A stretch of 55,922 nucleotides of DNA from Alcanivorax sp. UBA4485 (GCA_002389055.1 DGNT01000193.1:2443-58364), one strand, 5' to 3'. Counted from the stretch's first letter, positions 9,256-18,921 are shown. The notes: generated from the letters alone by a model not told the origin. Numbers and translations: made by a program.

Positions 9256-10996
9256 GGCCGTTGTCGGCGAAATCCATTTTGTAGAGCTGGGTGTAGAGTC
9301 CATTCTTTTCCAACAATTCGGTATGAGTGCCCTGCTCGACCAACTGCCCCTGGTCCAGCACCAGGATGCGGTCCGCTTTTTCGATGGTGGACAGGCGGTG
9401 GGCGATCACCAGGGTGGTGCGCCCTTCCATCAGGCGCTCCAGCGCCTGCTGAATGTGGTGTTCCGATTCCGTGTCCAGGGCGCTGGTGGCCTCGTCGAGA
9501 ATCAGGATCGGGGCGTCCTTGAGCAGCGCCCGTGCGATCGCGATGCGCTGACGCTGGCCGCCGGAAAGCTGGGCGCCGTCCTGGCCCACTTCCGTGTCGA
9601 GGCCGTGCTCCAGGCCCTGAATGAAGTCCCAGGCGTAGGCGTTGCGCGCGGCCTGTTCCACCTGGGCGTCGTCGGCGTCGCGCATCTCGCCGTAGGCGAT
9701 GTTATGGCGCACGGTGTCGTTAAACAGCACCACCTTCTGGCTGACCATGGCGATCTGACGGCGCAGATGGGCCAGCTTGTAGTCCGGAAGCGGCACGCCA
9801 TCGAGCAACACCTGGCCCTGGTCCGGGTCGAAGAACCGCGGCAGCATCGCCGAAATGGTGCTCTTGCCGGCGCCGGAACGGCCGATCAGCGCCACGGTCT
9901 CGCCACTGTTGACGCTGAGACTGAGATTACGCAGCACCGGCTGCGCCGGGTCATAGCCGAAGGTGACCTCGCGGAACTCGATGTTGCCGTCGGTGTGCGG
10001 TAACTCCTGGTCGCCTTCGTCGCGCTCTTCCGGGCGGTCCATCAGCTCGAACAACGAGGCCGCGCCGGTGACGCCGCGCTGGATTTTCACGTTGACGTCG
10101 GTGAGCTGCTTGAGCGGTTTCTGGATCATCCCGGCGGCGGCGATGTAAGACAGGAACCCGCCGACGGTGAGGTTTTCGCCCATCATCGTGATGTACAGAT
10201 AGGTGACCGCGCCGATCGCCAGCGAGACGAACAGCTGCACGATCACCGTGGACCCGATTTTGCTGGCGTTGAGCTTGGTGTTCTGGCGCGAAAAACGGCG
10301 GCTCACCGAATGGAAGCGGTCCGCCTCCAGCTTCTGGCCACCGAAAATCTTCACCGCCTGGTTGCCCTCGATGGCTTCACCGAGGAACTGGGTGATGTTG
10401 CCCATGGAGCCCTGGATGCGGCGGCTGATGTGTCGGAAGCGCTTACTGGTGAGGTTCACCACCAGACCCACCAGGGGTGCGGCGATCAGCAGAATCAGCG
10501 TCAGTTTCCAATTCTGATAGAGCAGGAAGGTGAGCAGCCCGATCACGGTAAGGCCTTCGCGCAACATCACGATCAGCGCGTCGGTGCCGGCGCTGGTGAT
10601 CTGCTGGGCGTCGAAGATGATCTTCGACATGATGCGCCCGGAGGCGTTGTTGTTGTATTCCGACTGCGGCAAACGCAGCACATGACCGAACACGTCGTTG
10701 CGCAGCCGGTAGACGATTTCCTGCGCTACCCAGGTCATCGAGTAGCTGCCCATGAACTGGCCGATCCCCTGCGCCAAGGCGATAAAAAACGGCGCGATGG
10801 AGACGATGATTACCCGGCGCGGTTCCGGGTTGACCACGGTTTCACCCAGGTAGCCCGCCAGTTGCGCCGCGCCGGCCTGGGTAGCGGCGTAGATCGCGTA
10901 GCCGATGAAACTGGCGAACAGGATCAGGGCATGGGGTCGTACATACGACAGCAGACGTTTGTAGGTCTGCCAGGCGTCATCGGGTTGTTGGCTCAT
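9248..10996 (-). CDS. msbA: Lipid A export ATP-binding/permease protein MsbA
   Basis: A 582-residue half-transporter ABC exporter that flips lipid A-core across the inner membrane. The N-terminal six-helix domain starts at about residue 25; the nucleotide-binding domain begins near 340, with Walker A GRSGAGKST, signature LSGGQRQR, Walker B ILILDEATSALD and the switch His in VIAHRLST. Its place between exbD and lpxK supports MsbA rather than a drug exporter. It overlaps exbD by 4 bases. Confidence 0.94.
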   Translation of the reverse strand: MSQQPDDAWQTYKRLLSYVRPHALILFASFIGYAIYAATQAGAAQLAGYLGETVVNPEPRRVIIVSIAPFFIALAQGIGQFMGSYSMTWVAQEIVYRLRNDVFGHVLRLPQSEYNNNASGRIMSKIIFDAQQITSAGTDALIVMLREGLTVIGLLTFLLYQNWKLTLILLIAAPLVGLVVNLTSKRFRHISRRIQGSMGNITQFLGEAIEGNQAVKIFGGQKLEADRFHSVSRRFSRQNTKLNASKIGSTVIVQLFVSLAIGAVTYLYITMMGENLTVGGFLSYIAAAGMIQKPLKQLTDVNVKIQRGVTGAASLFELMDRPEERDEGDQELPHTDGNIEFREVTFGYDPAQPVLRNLSLSVNSGETVALIGRSGAGKSTISAMLPRFFDPDQGQVLLDGVPLPDYKLAHLRRQIAMVSQKVVLFNDTVRHNIAYGEMRDADDAQVEQAARNAYAWDFIQGLEHGLDTEVGQDGAQLSGGQRQRIAIARALLKDAPILILDEATSALDTESEHHIQQALERLMEGRTTLVIAHRLSTIEKADRILVLDQGQLVEQGTHTELLEKNGLYTQLYKMDFADNGHG

Positions 10997-11418
10997 TGGC
11001 CCTCTTCGTCGGCTTCACGGGTGGTCAGTGACAGCTTATCAAAGCCCAGCTGCCCGGCCACATCCATCACCCGCACCACCGCCTGATAGCTGGCGTTGGC
11101 GTCGGCGGTGATGATCATTGGCAAGGCGGCTTTGTCCTGCCCCAACCGTAGCAGGGCCGAACGCAGGCCCGCTTCACTGTTGTCGGTGAGCTTTTCACCG
11201 TTGATCAGGTACTCGCCGAGCGGCGAAACCAGTACCTCCACCGCCTGCGCCGGGCTTTCCGGCGGCATGCCCTGGGCTTCCGGCAGGGTAAGCGAAAGCT
11301 GGGTCTCACGGGTGAAGGTGGTGGAGACCATGAAGAAAATCAGCAGCAGGAACACCACATCGATCAGCGGCGTCAGGTTGACGCTGATCTCTTCCTGGCG
11401 CGGGCGCGGGAACTTCAC
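10993..11418 (-). CDS. exbD: Biopolymer transport protein ExbD/TolR family
   Basis: A 141-residue proton-channel partner with one N-terminal membrane helix (residues about 15-35, LTPLIDVVFLLLIFFMVS) carrying the conserved Asp of the ExbD/TolR helix, then a periplasmic domain. It starts at GTG, overlapping the exbB stop as GTGA. No TonB gene adjoins it; the pair may energise a distant TonB or act in envelope transport, as the linkage with msbA and lpxK hints. Confidence 0.93.
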   Translation of the reverse strand: MKFPRPRQEEISVNLTPLIDVVFLLLIFFMVSTTFTRETQLSLTLPEAQGMPPESPAQAVEVLVSPLGEYLINGEKLTDNSEAGLRSALLRLGQDKAALPMIITADANASYQAVVRVMDVAGQLGFDKLSLTTREADEEGQ

Positions 11419-12056
11419 GTCTTCTCTCCAGGAGTCTGTCCTGGTGTCGCCTCCCGCTCCCCATGGACCAGGTCCACCAGGTGCACGGCGCTCTGCTCCA
11501 TGCCCACGGTGATTTCTTCCACCCGGCGCACGAAAAAGCGATGGAAGAAAATCGCCGGAATCGCCACCACCAAACCGGCGGCGGTGGTCAGCAGCGCCTG
11601 GGAGATCCCCCCGGCCAGCTGCGCCGCGTCGCCGGTGCCGTGCATCATGATCGCGGCGAACACGTCGATCATACCGATCACCGTGCCCAGCAGGCCGAGC
11701 AGCGGCGCGATGGCGGCGATCGACCCGAGCGTGGAGAGGTACTTCTCCAGGTCGTGGACCACCCCGGTGGCCTCCTCCTGGATGCTCTCCTTCATGATGT
11801 CCCGGCCGTGGCGGGCATTGGCCAGCCCGGTGGCGAGAATCCGCCCCAACGGCGACTCCTCGCGCAGCGTCTTGAGCCGCTGGGCGTTCAACTGGCCTTT
11901 TTTCAGCCAGCCGCGCACCTGCGGCAAGGTACCCGGCGGCGTCAGCTTGCTCGGACGCAGAGTCCAGAAGCGCTCACCGACGATGGCCAGCGCCACCACC
12001 GAGCTGATCAGGATCGGGAGCATCATCCAGCCCCCGGACTGCACAAGATCCTGCAC
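11415..12056 (-). CDS. exbB: MotA/TolQ/ExbB proton channel family protein
   Basis: A 213-residue inner-membrane protein with three helices: residues about 8-28, a second pair around 105-130 (IAAIAPLLGLLGTVIGMIDV) and about 150-175. It forms a proton channel with ExbD. The start is GTG at 12056, 15 bases after the comEC stop. The order comEC-exbB-exbD-msbA-lpxK is a conserved gammaproteobacterial arrangement. Confidence 0.93.
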   Translation of the reverse strand: MQDLVQSGGWMMLPILISSVVALAIVGERFWTLRPSKLTPPGTLPQVRGWLKKGQLNAQRLKTLREESPLGRILATGLANARHGRDIMKESIQEEATGVVHDLEKYLSTLGSIAAIAPLLGLLGTVIGMIDVFAAIMMHGTGDAAQLAGGISQALLTTAAGLVVAIPAIFFHRFFVRRVEEITVGMEQSAVHLVDLVHGEREATPGQTPGEKT

Positions 12057-12071
12057 GTTGCGATCCCCTTT

Positions 12072-14294
12072 TCACGGTTCCGGCTCGCGGTGCCAGGGCC
12101 GACCATGGGCCCGGCGCCACTTTGTTATAAGCGCGGCATTATCAGGGCCGCCCAGGCGAAACACAATCATGCCGGTCCGGTCGGTGCGCAGAAGCGTGAC
12201 GCCGGCCGCGTCCAACCGGTCCACCACGTCCGGGTCGGGATGATTGAAGCGGTTGGCGTAACCCATCGAAGCCACCGCCCAGCGCGGCGACACAGCGCGC
12301 AACCAGGCGCTGGAGGACGACGAGCCACTGCCGTGATGGGCGAGCTGCAGCACGGTCACCGGCGCCACGCGTCCCAGCAGCCGGTATTCCACCTGTTTAG
12401 GGATATCGCCGGTCAGCAAGACGCTGGCGCCGAAGGCCTCCACTCGCAGCACGCAACTGGCGGCGTTGCCCTGGTAATCCCCGTCCGGCGGCGGCCACAG
12501 GACCTCGAAGCGCACCCCGTCGAACCGCCATTGCTGGCCGGCCCGGCACGGCTGTGAGCCGTCCACGCGGTCCGGCTCGCCGCTCAGCAGGCGCCCGGTG
12601 CGCTGCAGATCCGCCAGGCCGCCGGCGTGGTCGCCATCGCCATGGCTGACAATGGTGATGTCCGGGGTCAGCCCATGGCGGCGCAGCCAGGGCAGCAACA
12701 CGCTTTTCGCCGCCGATCCGCCGGACCAGCCCGGCCCCAGATCGTAGAGCACCAGATGGTGCTGGGTACGCAGCGCCAGCGCCTGCCCCTGCCCCACTTC
12801 AAACACGATCAGATCCAGCTGACCCCGGGCTGGCGGCTCGTCGCCCGGCAACCACCAGGGCAGCAACCCCAGCAGCAACAACCAGCGCGGCCAGGGCCAG
12901 GCCGGCAATAACCCCAGCAGCGCCGACACCAACAACGCCAAACCGGCCCAACCGGGCGCCGGCGGCAGAGCCGGCGACGGCCACCCGTGCAGGCACTCCA
13001 TCAGGAGCACCGAGGCCTCCACGCCGGTGGCGGCGGCCAGCAGGATGGCGGGGGCGTCCAACGCCACGCCGAGCAGCGCCGCGGGCACCACCAAAAGGCT
13101 GAACAGCGGCACAAGCAACAGATTGGCCAGCGGGCTGAGCCAGGCCCAGGCATCGAACAACCAGGCGCCCAGCACCGCCATCACGAGCGGCAAACTGATC
13201 ATCACCGGCAAACGGCTACCGTCGATCAACAGCAGAATCACCGCCACCGCCGTGAACGACAACCACAGCCCGGCGGACAACGCCGCCAGCGGTTGCAGCA
13301 GCAGCACCGTCAACAGGGCCAGCCCCAGCACCGCCCCGGCCTGCGGTCGGGCCCGGCACAGCCGGCAGGCGGCGAGCACCGCCACCATGATCAAAGCGCG
13401 CTGGGTGGGCAGCGCGAAGCCGGCCAGCGCCGCGTAGCCGAGCGCCCCGGCCAGCGCCGGCCCCCAGGCCCATTGCTGCAGGCTGAAACGCCGCGCCGGC
13501 GGGCACACCAGCCACAGCAGCGGCGCCAGCAGCCAACGCCCCAGCCCCCAGAGCAAGCCAGTGACCAGCGTCAAATGCAGGCCCGAAATCGCCAGCAGGT
13601 GGGCGGTGCCAAGATCGCGGAACAGCCGCCACAGCGGCGGATCCAGGCCGCGGCGGTCGCCGGTGACCAGGGCCGGAATCACGGCGGCGGCGAAGGGGCT
13701 CAGGGACAATTGCTCGCGGACGCGGCGGGACAGCCGGGCGCGGTGCGCGTCCAGGCTGGCCGGCCGGGCCCGCTGGCGGGTCACCGCCGTGAGCACGCCT
13801 CGGGCGTCAATGCGGTTAGCGAGATCGAAACGGGCGCGGTCCGGCCCGGTCTGGTTGTACCAGCCGTGGGGAAAGAAAAGACGCACCTTGCCGCGCAGAC
13901 GGTCGCCGGCGTTAAGCGCCGGCAGCGGCGCCCAGGCCGTGACTCGAACCCGGTGACGGCCCGGCCAGGGCCGCTCGTCGATGGCCAGGCGCAGGTCCAG
14001 AATCATCCGCTGACGACGGGACATCCGCCCGAAACGGGGGCGCGTATCAGTAACCGGCAGCCCCACCACCCGGGCCTCCACGGTCAGGGTGGTGCCGTTA
14101 AGGTGCTCCGGCAGCCGGCGGTCCAGCCCGCGCTCCAGGGCCACCAGCCCGTGGACCCAGGACAACGCCAGCAGCAGGCAAAACCAGCGGACGCGCGGAA
14201 CCGCCAGTGCCGGCGCCGCTAGCACCGCCAGGGGCCACCAAACGCCGCTCCAGACCGCCACGATCATGGCGACAGGGGAAAACCAGTATCGCAT
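12072..14294 (-). CDS. comEC: DNA internalization protein ComEC/Rec2
   Basis: A 740-residue inner-membrane channel for uptake of single-stranded DNA during natural transformation. An N-terminal DUF4131-like hydrophobic region is followed by the competence domain with many membrane segments (AISGLHLTLVTGLLWGLG), then from about residue 480 a metallo-beta-lactamase domain with VSHGDGDHAGG and LAHHGSGSSSS. Family length is normal (about 740-790), so the gene looks intact. It is the first gene of the envelope operon, divergent from the DUF2062 gene across 127 bases. Confidence 0.93.
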   Translation of the reverse strand: MRYWFSPVAMIVAVWSGVWWPLAVLAAPALAVPRVRWFCLLLALSWVHGLVALERGLDRRLPEHLNGTTLTVEARVVGLPVTDTRPRFGRMSRRQRMILDLRLAIDERPWPGRHRVRVTAWAPLPALNAGDRLRGKVRLFFPHGWYNQTGPDRARFDLANRIDARGVLTAVTRQRARPASLDAHRARLSRRVREQLSLSPFAAAVIPALVTGDRRGLDPPLWRLFRDLGTAHLLAISGLHLTLVTGLLWGLGRWLLAPLLWLVCPPARRFSLQQWAWGPALAGALGYAALAGFALPTQRALIMVAVLAACRLCRARPQAGAVLGLALLTVLLLQPLAALSAGLWLSFTAVAVILLLIDGSRLPVMISLPLVMAVLGAWLFDAWAWLSPLANLLLVPLFSLLVVPAALLGVALDAPAILLAAATGVEASVLLMECLHGWPSPALPPAPGWAGLALLVSALLGLLPAWPWPRWLLLLGLLPWWLPGDEPPARGQLDLIVFEVGQGQALALRTQHHLVLYDLGPGWSGGSAAKSVLLPWLRRHGLTPDITIVSHGDGDHAGGLADLQRTGRLLSGEPDRVDGSQPCRAGQQWRFDGVRFEVLWPPPDGDYQGNAASCVLRVEAFGASVLLTGDIPKQVEYRLLGRVAPVTVLQLAHHGSGSSSSSAWLRAVSPRWAVASMGYANRFNHPDPDVVDRLDAAGVTLLRTDRTGMIVFRLGGPDNAALITKWRRAHGRPWHREPEP

Positions 14295-14421
14295 CCTTGC
14301 TCACCGGGTTGTTATGATCACGCTTCCATGTAACGGCGCGGCGTCACCACAGGTCGATGTAGGCGTACGCCGCCCGGGTCGGCATAATAGCGCCCGTCTT
14401 CCAGGGACCTTGCAGTTTCAC

Positions 14422-14931
14422 ATGCCCAAACATTTGTTCCGCAAATACCTGCCCTCGCCGGATCGCCTCAAAGGACATAAATCCCTGAGCTTCCTGGGAG
14501 AGGTATTGTCGGACCCCAACCTCTGGCACATAAACCGGCATTCACTGGCCGGCGCCGCCTTTATCGGGGTGTTCACCGGGCTGTTGCCGATTCCCCTGCA
14601 AATGGGCCTGGCCGCTTTGCTGGCGGTGCGCTTCCATTGCAACCTGCCGCTTTCGGTGATGCTGGTGTGGATCTCCAACCCGGTCACCTATGTGCCGATC
14701 TTTTATTTCACCTACCGGGTGGGCGCCTGGATGATCGGCATGACGCCCAGTTCCCCGCACGGCATCAATGTCGCCTGGTTCGTGGAGCAGCTGGTGCCGC
14801 TGTGGGTGGGCTCTATGGCCTGCGCGCTGATCGCCGGCCTGGCCTCCTATTTCACCGTCAAGCTGTTCTGGCGGCTGGCGGTGGTGCGCAGCTGGAATCT
14901 TCGCGCCCGCCGCCGGCAACGGCATCAATAG
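14422..14931 (+). CDS. DUF2062 membrane protein
   Basis: A 169-residue protein of the DUF2062 family. It has a short basic N-terminus (MPKHLFRKYLPSPDRLK), then membrane segments at about 48-75 and 130-155, and a basic C-terminal tail. The motif NLPLSVMLVWISNPVTYVPIF is typical of the family. Function is not established. The ATG at 14422 is preceded by a CATAAT-like box at about 14384, but no clear -35 or strong ribosome site was seen. Confidence 0.88.
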   Translation: MPKHLFRKYLPSPDRLKGHKSLSFLGEVLSDPNLWHINRHSLAGAAFIGVFTGLLPIPLQMGLAALLAVRFHCNLPLSVMLVWISNPVTYVPIFYFTYRVGAWMIGMTPSSPHGINVAWFVEQLVPLWVGSMACALIAGLASYFTVKLFWRLAVVRSWNLRARRRQRHQ

Positions 14932-15045
14932 CCTTCCGATTCTCATAGCCTAACGTCGACGGCACCGTTGGCCTGTCAGCCAGCGGCGATAACCCGGGAA
15001 GGAAAAAGCGGAAAGTATTGTGCGAAAGTGTTGTGCGACGGCGGC

Positions 15046-15744
15046 TCAGGCCACCGGTCGCAGCAGACCGTCGTGCAGCTCGTGGCGGCTCTGGCAACGG
15101 CCGGCGAAGTGATGGTCGTGGGTGACCACCAGAAAGGCGGTGCCCAGACGCTGGTTGAGTTCCAGCATCAAGTCCTGCACTTGGTCGGCGGTGCGCTCGT
15201 CCAGGTTGCCGGTGGGTTCGTCGGCCATCACCAGCGCCGGGTCGGTCACCAGTGCCCGGGCAATCGCCACCCGTTGCCGCTCGCCGCCGCTCAGCTGGGC
15301 GGGTTTATGCTCGGCGCGCGGCGCCAGGCCCACCTGATCCAGCAACCGCTCGGCCCTTTGCGCGGCTTGCGCCGGCTTCAGGCCACGGATCAGTAACGGC
15401 ATGGCCACATTCTCCCGGGCGGTGAACTCCGGCAGCAGATGGTGGAACTGATAGACAAAGCCAAGATAGTGATTGCGCAGGCGGCCCAGCGCCCGGTCGT
15501 TGAGACCGGCCAACGGCTGGCCGCCGATTTCCACGCTGCCCTCGCTGGGCACGTCCAGCCCACCGAGCAGATTGAGCAGCGTCGATTTACCGGACCCGGA
15601 GGTGCCGATAATCGCGGCGATATCGCCCCGGCGGATGGTCAGCTCCACCCCATTGAGCACCTGCAGCTCGCCCCGGCCTTCCGGGTAGCGCTTGATCAGA
15701 CCACGGGCCGCCAGGACCGGGTCGGCGTGTTCAGCGTCACTCAT
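15046..15744 (-). CDS. lolD: Lipoprotein-releasing ABC transporter ATPase LolD
   Basis: A 232-residue ATPase that powers release of lipoproteins from the inner membrane to LolA. Walker A GTSGSGKST, Q-loop FVYQFHHLLPEFTARENV, signature LSGGERQR and Walker B ALVMADEPTGNLD are all present and typical of LolD. The ATG at 15744 lies inside the end of the permease gene (8-base overlap). The 114 bases downstream, to the DUF2062 stop, show no clear terminator. Confidence 0.94.
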   Translation of the reverse strand: MSDAEHADPVLAARGLIKRYPEGRGELQVLNGVELTIRRGDIAAIIGTSGSGKSTLLNLLGGLDVPSEGSVEIGGQPLAGLNDRALGRLRNHYLGFVYQFHHLLPEFTARENVAMPLLIRGLKPAQAAQRAERLLDQVGLAPRAEHKPAQLSGGERQRVAIARALVTDPALVMADEPTGNLDERTADQVQDLMLELNQRLGTAFLVVTHDHHFAGRCQSRHELHDGLLRPVA

Positions 15745-16981
15745 AGCGCAGGGCCTCCGCGGGTCGCACCCGGCTGGCACGCCAGGACGGATACAGCGTG
15801 GCCGAGAAACTGATCAACATGGCGATGCCGACAATCGCGCTGACGTCGCTCCACTTCAATTGCGACGGCAGGTAATTAACGAAATAGGCATCGAACAGAC
15901 GGGTGTTGAAGGTGGTCTCCACCCAGGCCGCCACCTCGCTCACGTTGGTCGCCAGCAGCACCCCGAGCACCGTGCCCAGGAAGGTGCCGGCCAGGCCGAT
16001 CACCGTGCCCTGGACCATGAAGATGCGCATGATGGTGCCGGGCGAGGCGCCCAGGGTGCGCAACACGGCGATGTTGCCGCGCTTCTCGGTAACCAGCATC
16101 ACCTGGCTGGAAATAATATTGAACGCGGCCACCGCGACAATGAAGCTGAGCAACAGCGTCATCATGCTCTTTTCCATCTTGATGGCCTGGAACAGGTTGC
16201 CGTGGCTGCGGGTCCAGTCGCTGGTGTAGTAATCCGGGCCCAGCGCCTGCTGCAGTTGCCAGCCGATTTCCGGCGCGGCGAACAGATCGGTGAGGCGCAG
16301 ATGGATGCCTTCCACCGTGCCCGCCTGTCGCTCCAGTCGGGCGGCGTCTTCGTTGGCCACATAGGCGTACAGGCCATCGACCTCGGCCCGGGCCCGGAAT
16401 TGTCCAACCACGGTGAAGCGTTTGAAACGCGGCATCACCCCCGCCGGCGAGACGCTCGCCTCCGGCAGCACCAGGGTGATCTTGTCACCGGTTTCCGCGC
16501 CCAGCTTGCGGGCCAGCGCGTAGCCCAGCACGATACCGAACTCTCCGGGCTGCAGGGCTTGAAGATCACCGTCCCACATCATCTCATCGACAATGGACAC
16601 GTCCTTCTCCGCCTCCGGCTCAATGCCGTTGACCAACACCCCGGCCACGTTGCCCTGGTAGGTGAGCATGCCCTCGAGCTTGATGAACGGCGCCGCCGCT
16701 TCCACGCCCGGGTAGTCGCGCACCTGATCGGCCAGCGCCTGCCAGTCGGTCACCGGCTCGCGGCCGTGCACGGACAAATGGGTGACCATCCCCAGGATGC
16801 GGGTCTGAAGTTCCCGGTCGAAGCCGTTCATCACCGACAGCACGGTAATCAAAACGGCGACGCCGAGCATCAGCCCGAGCGCGGAGATCAGGGTGATCAC
16901 GGAGATAAAACTATTGCGGGCCCGGGCGCCGGTGTAGCGCAGACCCACGAACAGGGCAAAGGGTCGAAACATGGCGCGCAT
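15737..16981 (-). CDS. Lipoprotein-releasing ABC transporter permease, LolC/LolE (LolF-like)
   Basis: A 414-residue inner-membrane permease with one N-terminal helix (about 20-50), a large periplasmic MacB-like domain (about 50-265) and three C-terminal helices (about 270-400). It starts with FRPFALFVGLRYTGARARNSF, typical of LolC/E. Only one permease gene accompanies lolD here, so it probably works as a LolF-type homodimer unless a second permease gene lies elsewhere. An ATG three codons downstream is an alternative start; neither has a clear ribosome site. Confidence 0.92.
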   Translation of the reverse strand: MRAMFRPFALFVGLRYTGARARNSFISVITLISALGLMLGVAVLITVLSVMNGFDRELQTRILGMVTHLSVHGREPVTDWQALADQVRDYPGVEAAAPFIKLEGMLTYQGNVAGVLVNGIEPEAEKDVSIVDEMMWDGDLQALQPGEFGIVLGYALARKLGAETGDKITLVLPEASVSPAGVMPRFKRFTVVGQFRARAEVDGLYAYVANEDAARLERQAGTVEGIHLRLTDLFAAPEIGWQLQQALGPDYYTSDWTRSHGNLFQAIKMEKSMMTLLLSFIVAVAAFNIISSQVMLVTEKRGNIAVLRTLGASPGTIMRIFMVQGTVIGLAGTFLGTVLGVLLATNVSEVAAWVETTFNTRLFDAYFVNYLPSQLKWSDVSAIVGIAMLISFSATLYPSWRASRVRPAEALRYE

Positions 16982-17121
16982 TTAAGCACTAAAACGGCGG
17001 CCTGTGCCAGTCGCTTTGTGACCACTATCCGCGACCGCGGAACCGCGATTTGATTCAATTCCGGCTCAACAATAATCGCTAAAGCCGGCGGCGGCGCGGA
17101 GCGGGCTAAACACCGTTTTAC

Positions 17122-17151
17122 TTGAACAGAGGTTCACGCTGTCCGTACTAT
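17122..17151 (+). promoter_or_regulatory. Predicted sigma-70 promoter of the acidic SmpA-like gene
   Basis: TTGAAC (17122-17127) and TACTAT (17146-17151) are separated by 18 bases, 31 bases before the ATG of the downstream gene, which carries a strong ribosome site (GGGGAAGAGG). Inferred from pattern alone. Confidence 0.45.
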
Positions 17152-17182
17152 CAGTACCGGCTTATCCAAGGGGGAAGAGGTA

Positions 17183-17848
17183 ATGGGCAAGATATTCAAG
17201 GCGTTGGCAATGGCGACCGCGGTGTGCTGGCCGGCCACGGTGCTGGCCGCATCGGATGGCGACGTGCCCGGGCGCGGCATGAGCAAGGCCGAGGTGCGCG
17301 CCCAGTTCGGTCAGCCCCGGCATACCCGGCCGGCGGTGGGGCAGCCGCCGATCACCCGCTGGGACTACGACGGCTTCAGCGTCTATTTCGAAAACGACAC
17401 CACCCTGCACAGCGTGCGCGAAAAGCAACGCGCGCCGGCGGCGGAGCCGTCGCCGGCCGGCGGCGCGCCGGGCGAACAGCCGCAAACGCATTCCACCCTG
17501 GAAGCGGAGGTGGGGGTCTCACCGGCCAACGGCGAGGAGCCGCCGACGGAAAAGGAAGAGCAGGAAACCAATATCGAAGTGGAAACCTTCGAGCCGCCCC
17601 GCAATAAAGAGGAAGAGGACGACGAAACCAGCACCGAATCCGATTCCGCGCCGGGCAGCACGGCGGTGCGCGCCAACGCGGAGGGCTCCGAAGAGCGGAG
17701 CGAAGAGGACACCGAGCGGGATGCACGGGAAAACACCGATGACGGCGCCTCGGACGAAGGGCGTTTCCGGTTTGATCCGGCCACCGGCCGCATTGTCGTG
17801 GACGACCCCCAGGAAGACGAAGACAGTGACGCATCACCGGCCCGCTGA
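17183..17848 (+). CDS. Secreted SmpA-like protein with long acidic tail
   Basis: A 221-residue exported protein. The signal peptide ends near residue 23 (VLAASDG). Residues about 30-70 resemble the SmpA/BamE-type fold (GMSKAEVRAQFGQP...WDYDGFSVYF). From about 85 to the end the chain is low-complexity, very rich in Glu, Asp, Ser and Thr, and probably disordered. The C-terminal segment FRFDPATGRIVVDDP looks more ordered. No defined function. Its last 23 bases overlap the start of agmatine deiminase, suggesting cotranscription with polyamine genes. Confidence 0.75.
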   Translation: MGKIFKALAMATAVCWPATVLAASDGDVPGRGMSKAEVRAQFGQPRHTRPAVGQPPITRWDYDGFSVYFENDTTLHSVREKQRAPAAEPSPAGGAPGEQPQTHSTLEAEVGVSPANGEEPPTEKEEQETNIEVETFEPPRNKEEEDDETSTESDSAPGSTAVRANAEGSEERSEEDTERDARENTDDGASDEGRFRFDPATGRIVVDDPQEDEDSDASPAR

Positions 17849-18857
17849 GCGCCGCCTGTTACCGGAATGGCACCCGCAGTGGGGCGTGCTGCTGGCCTGG
17901 CCCGACGACCATACCGACTGGGCCGGCCGGCTGGCGGCGGCTCGCCACACCTATCTCGCCCTGATCAAGGCGCTGCTCGACCATGAAGCGGTGCTGCTGG
18001 TATGCCGCGACAACGAAGCGGCGGAAACCGCCCGCACCCTGATCGACGACAGCGGCGCCGACAGCCGCCGGCTGCGTATCCGCATCGCCGCCTACAACGA
18101 CACCTGGGCGCGGGATTTCGGCCCCATCGGCGTGCATGAGAACGGCGCCCCGGCGTTGCTGGATTTCCACTTCACCGGCTGGGGCGGCAAATTCGAAGCC
18201 ACCCTCGACGACCGGCTCAACCGCGCCCTGCCCTGGCGCGTGGCCCTGCATACGCAGGACCTGGTTCTCGAAGGCGGCGCCATTGATACCGACGGCCACG
18301 GCACGCTGCTCACCACCCGGGCCTGCCTGCGCAACCCCAACCGCAACCCGGCACTGGACGAAGCGGCCCTGGAAACCCGACTGCGCGAATCCCTGGGTGT
18401 GAACCGCATTTGGTGGCTGGACCACGGCCATCTGGAGGGTGACGACACCGACGCCCATGTGGACACCCTGGCCCGCTTCGTGAACCCCACCACCGTTGCC
18501 TATGTGCACTGCGACGACCCGGACGACAGCCATTACCCGGCGCTCTCGGCGATGGCGGCGCAATTGCGCGAGCTGGCCGACCGCGAGGGCCTCACCCTGG
18601 TGCCGTTGCCCATGGCCCGCGCCCAGCACAACGACGACGGCGAGCGGCTGCCGGCCACCTACGCCAACTTCCTGATCACCAACCGCAAGATTCTGGTGCC
18701 GCTGTACGATTGCGACACCGATGACGCCGCCCTGAAGGCCTTCGCCGCCGTGGCCGGCGACCGCCAGGTGCAGGGCATCCCCTGCCGGCCGCTGATCGAA
18801 CAGGGCGGCAGCCTGCATTGCATTACCATGCAGCTGCCCGAGGGCGTGCTGGCCTGA
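17826..18857 (+). CDS. aguA: Agmatine deiminase
   Basis: A 343-residue cytoplasmic enzyme converting agmatine to N-carbamoylputrescine. The peptidylarginine-deiminase fold is shown by NDTWARDFGP, the EGGAIDTDG motif, the catalytic His in DAHVDTLARF and the nucleophile Cys332 in GGSLHCITMQ. The only fitting start is GTG at 17826, inside the preceding gene; an ATG further upstream would add a long unrelated leader. It stands directly before the amidase of the next step. Confidence 0.93.
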   Translation: MTHHRPAERRLLPEWHPQWGVLLAWPDDHTDWAGRLAAARHTYLALIKALLDHEAVLLVCRDNEAAETARTLIDDSGADSRRLRIRIAAYNDTWARDFGPIGVHENGAPALLDFHFTGWGGKFEATLDDRLNRALPWRVALHTQDLVLEGGAIDTDGHGTLLTTRACLRNPNRNPALDEAALETRLRESLGVNRIWWLDHGHLEGDDTDAHVDTLARFVNPTTVAYVHCDDPDDSHYPALSAMAAQLRELADREGLTLVPLPMARAQHNDDGERLPATYANFLITNRKILVPLYDCDTDDAALKAFAAVAGDRQVQGIPCRPLIEQGGSLHCITMQLPEGVLA

Positions 18858-18921
18858 GCCGGAAGCTGCTATCCTCTTTGCAAACGCAGACCTTTTCACC
18901 TCCGCACCGGAAGAAACCCAC

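Noticed and set aside
12987..14222. A 411-codon Gln/Arg-rich frame opposite comEC
   Set aside because: Antisense artefact of GC-rich coding; the comEC reading is complete with all expected domains.
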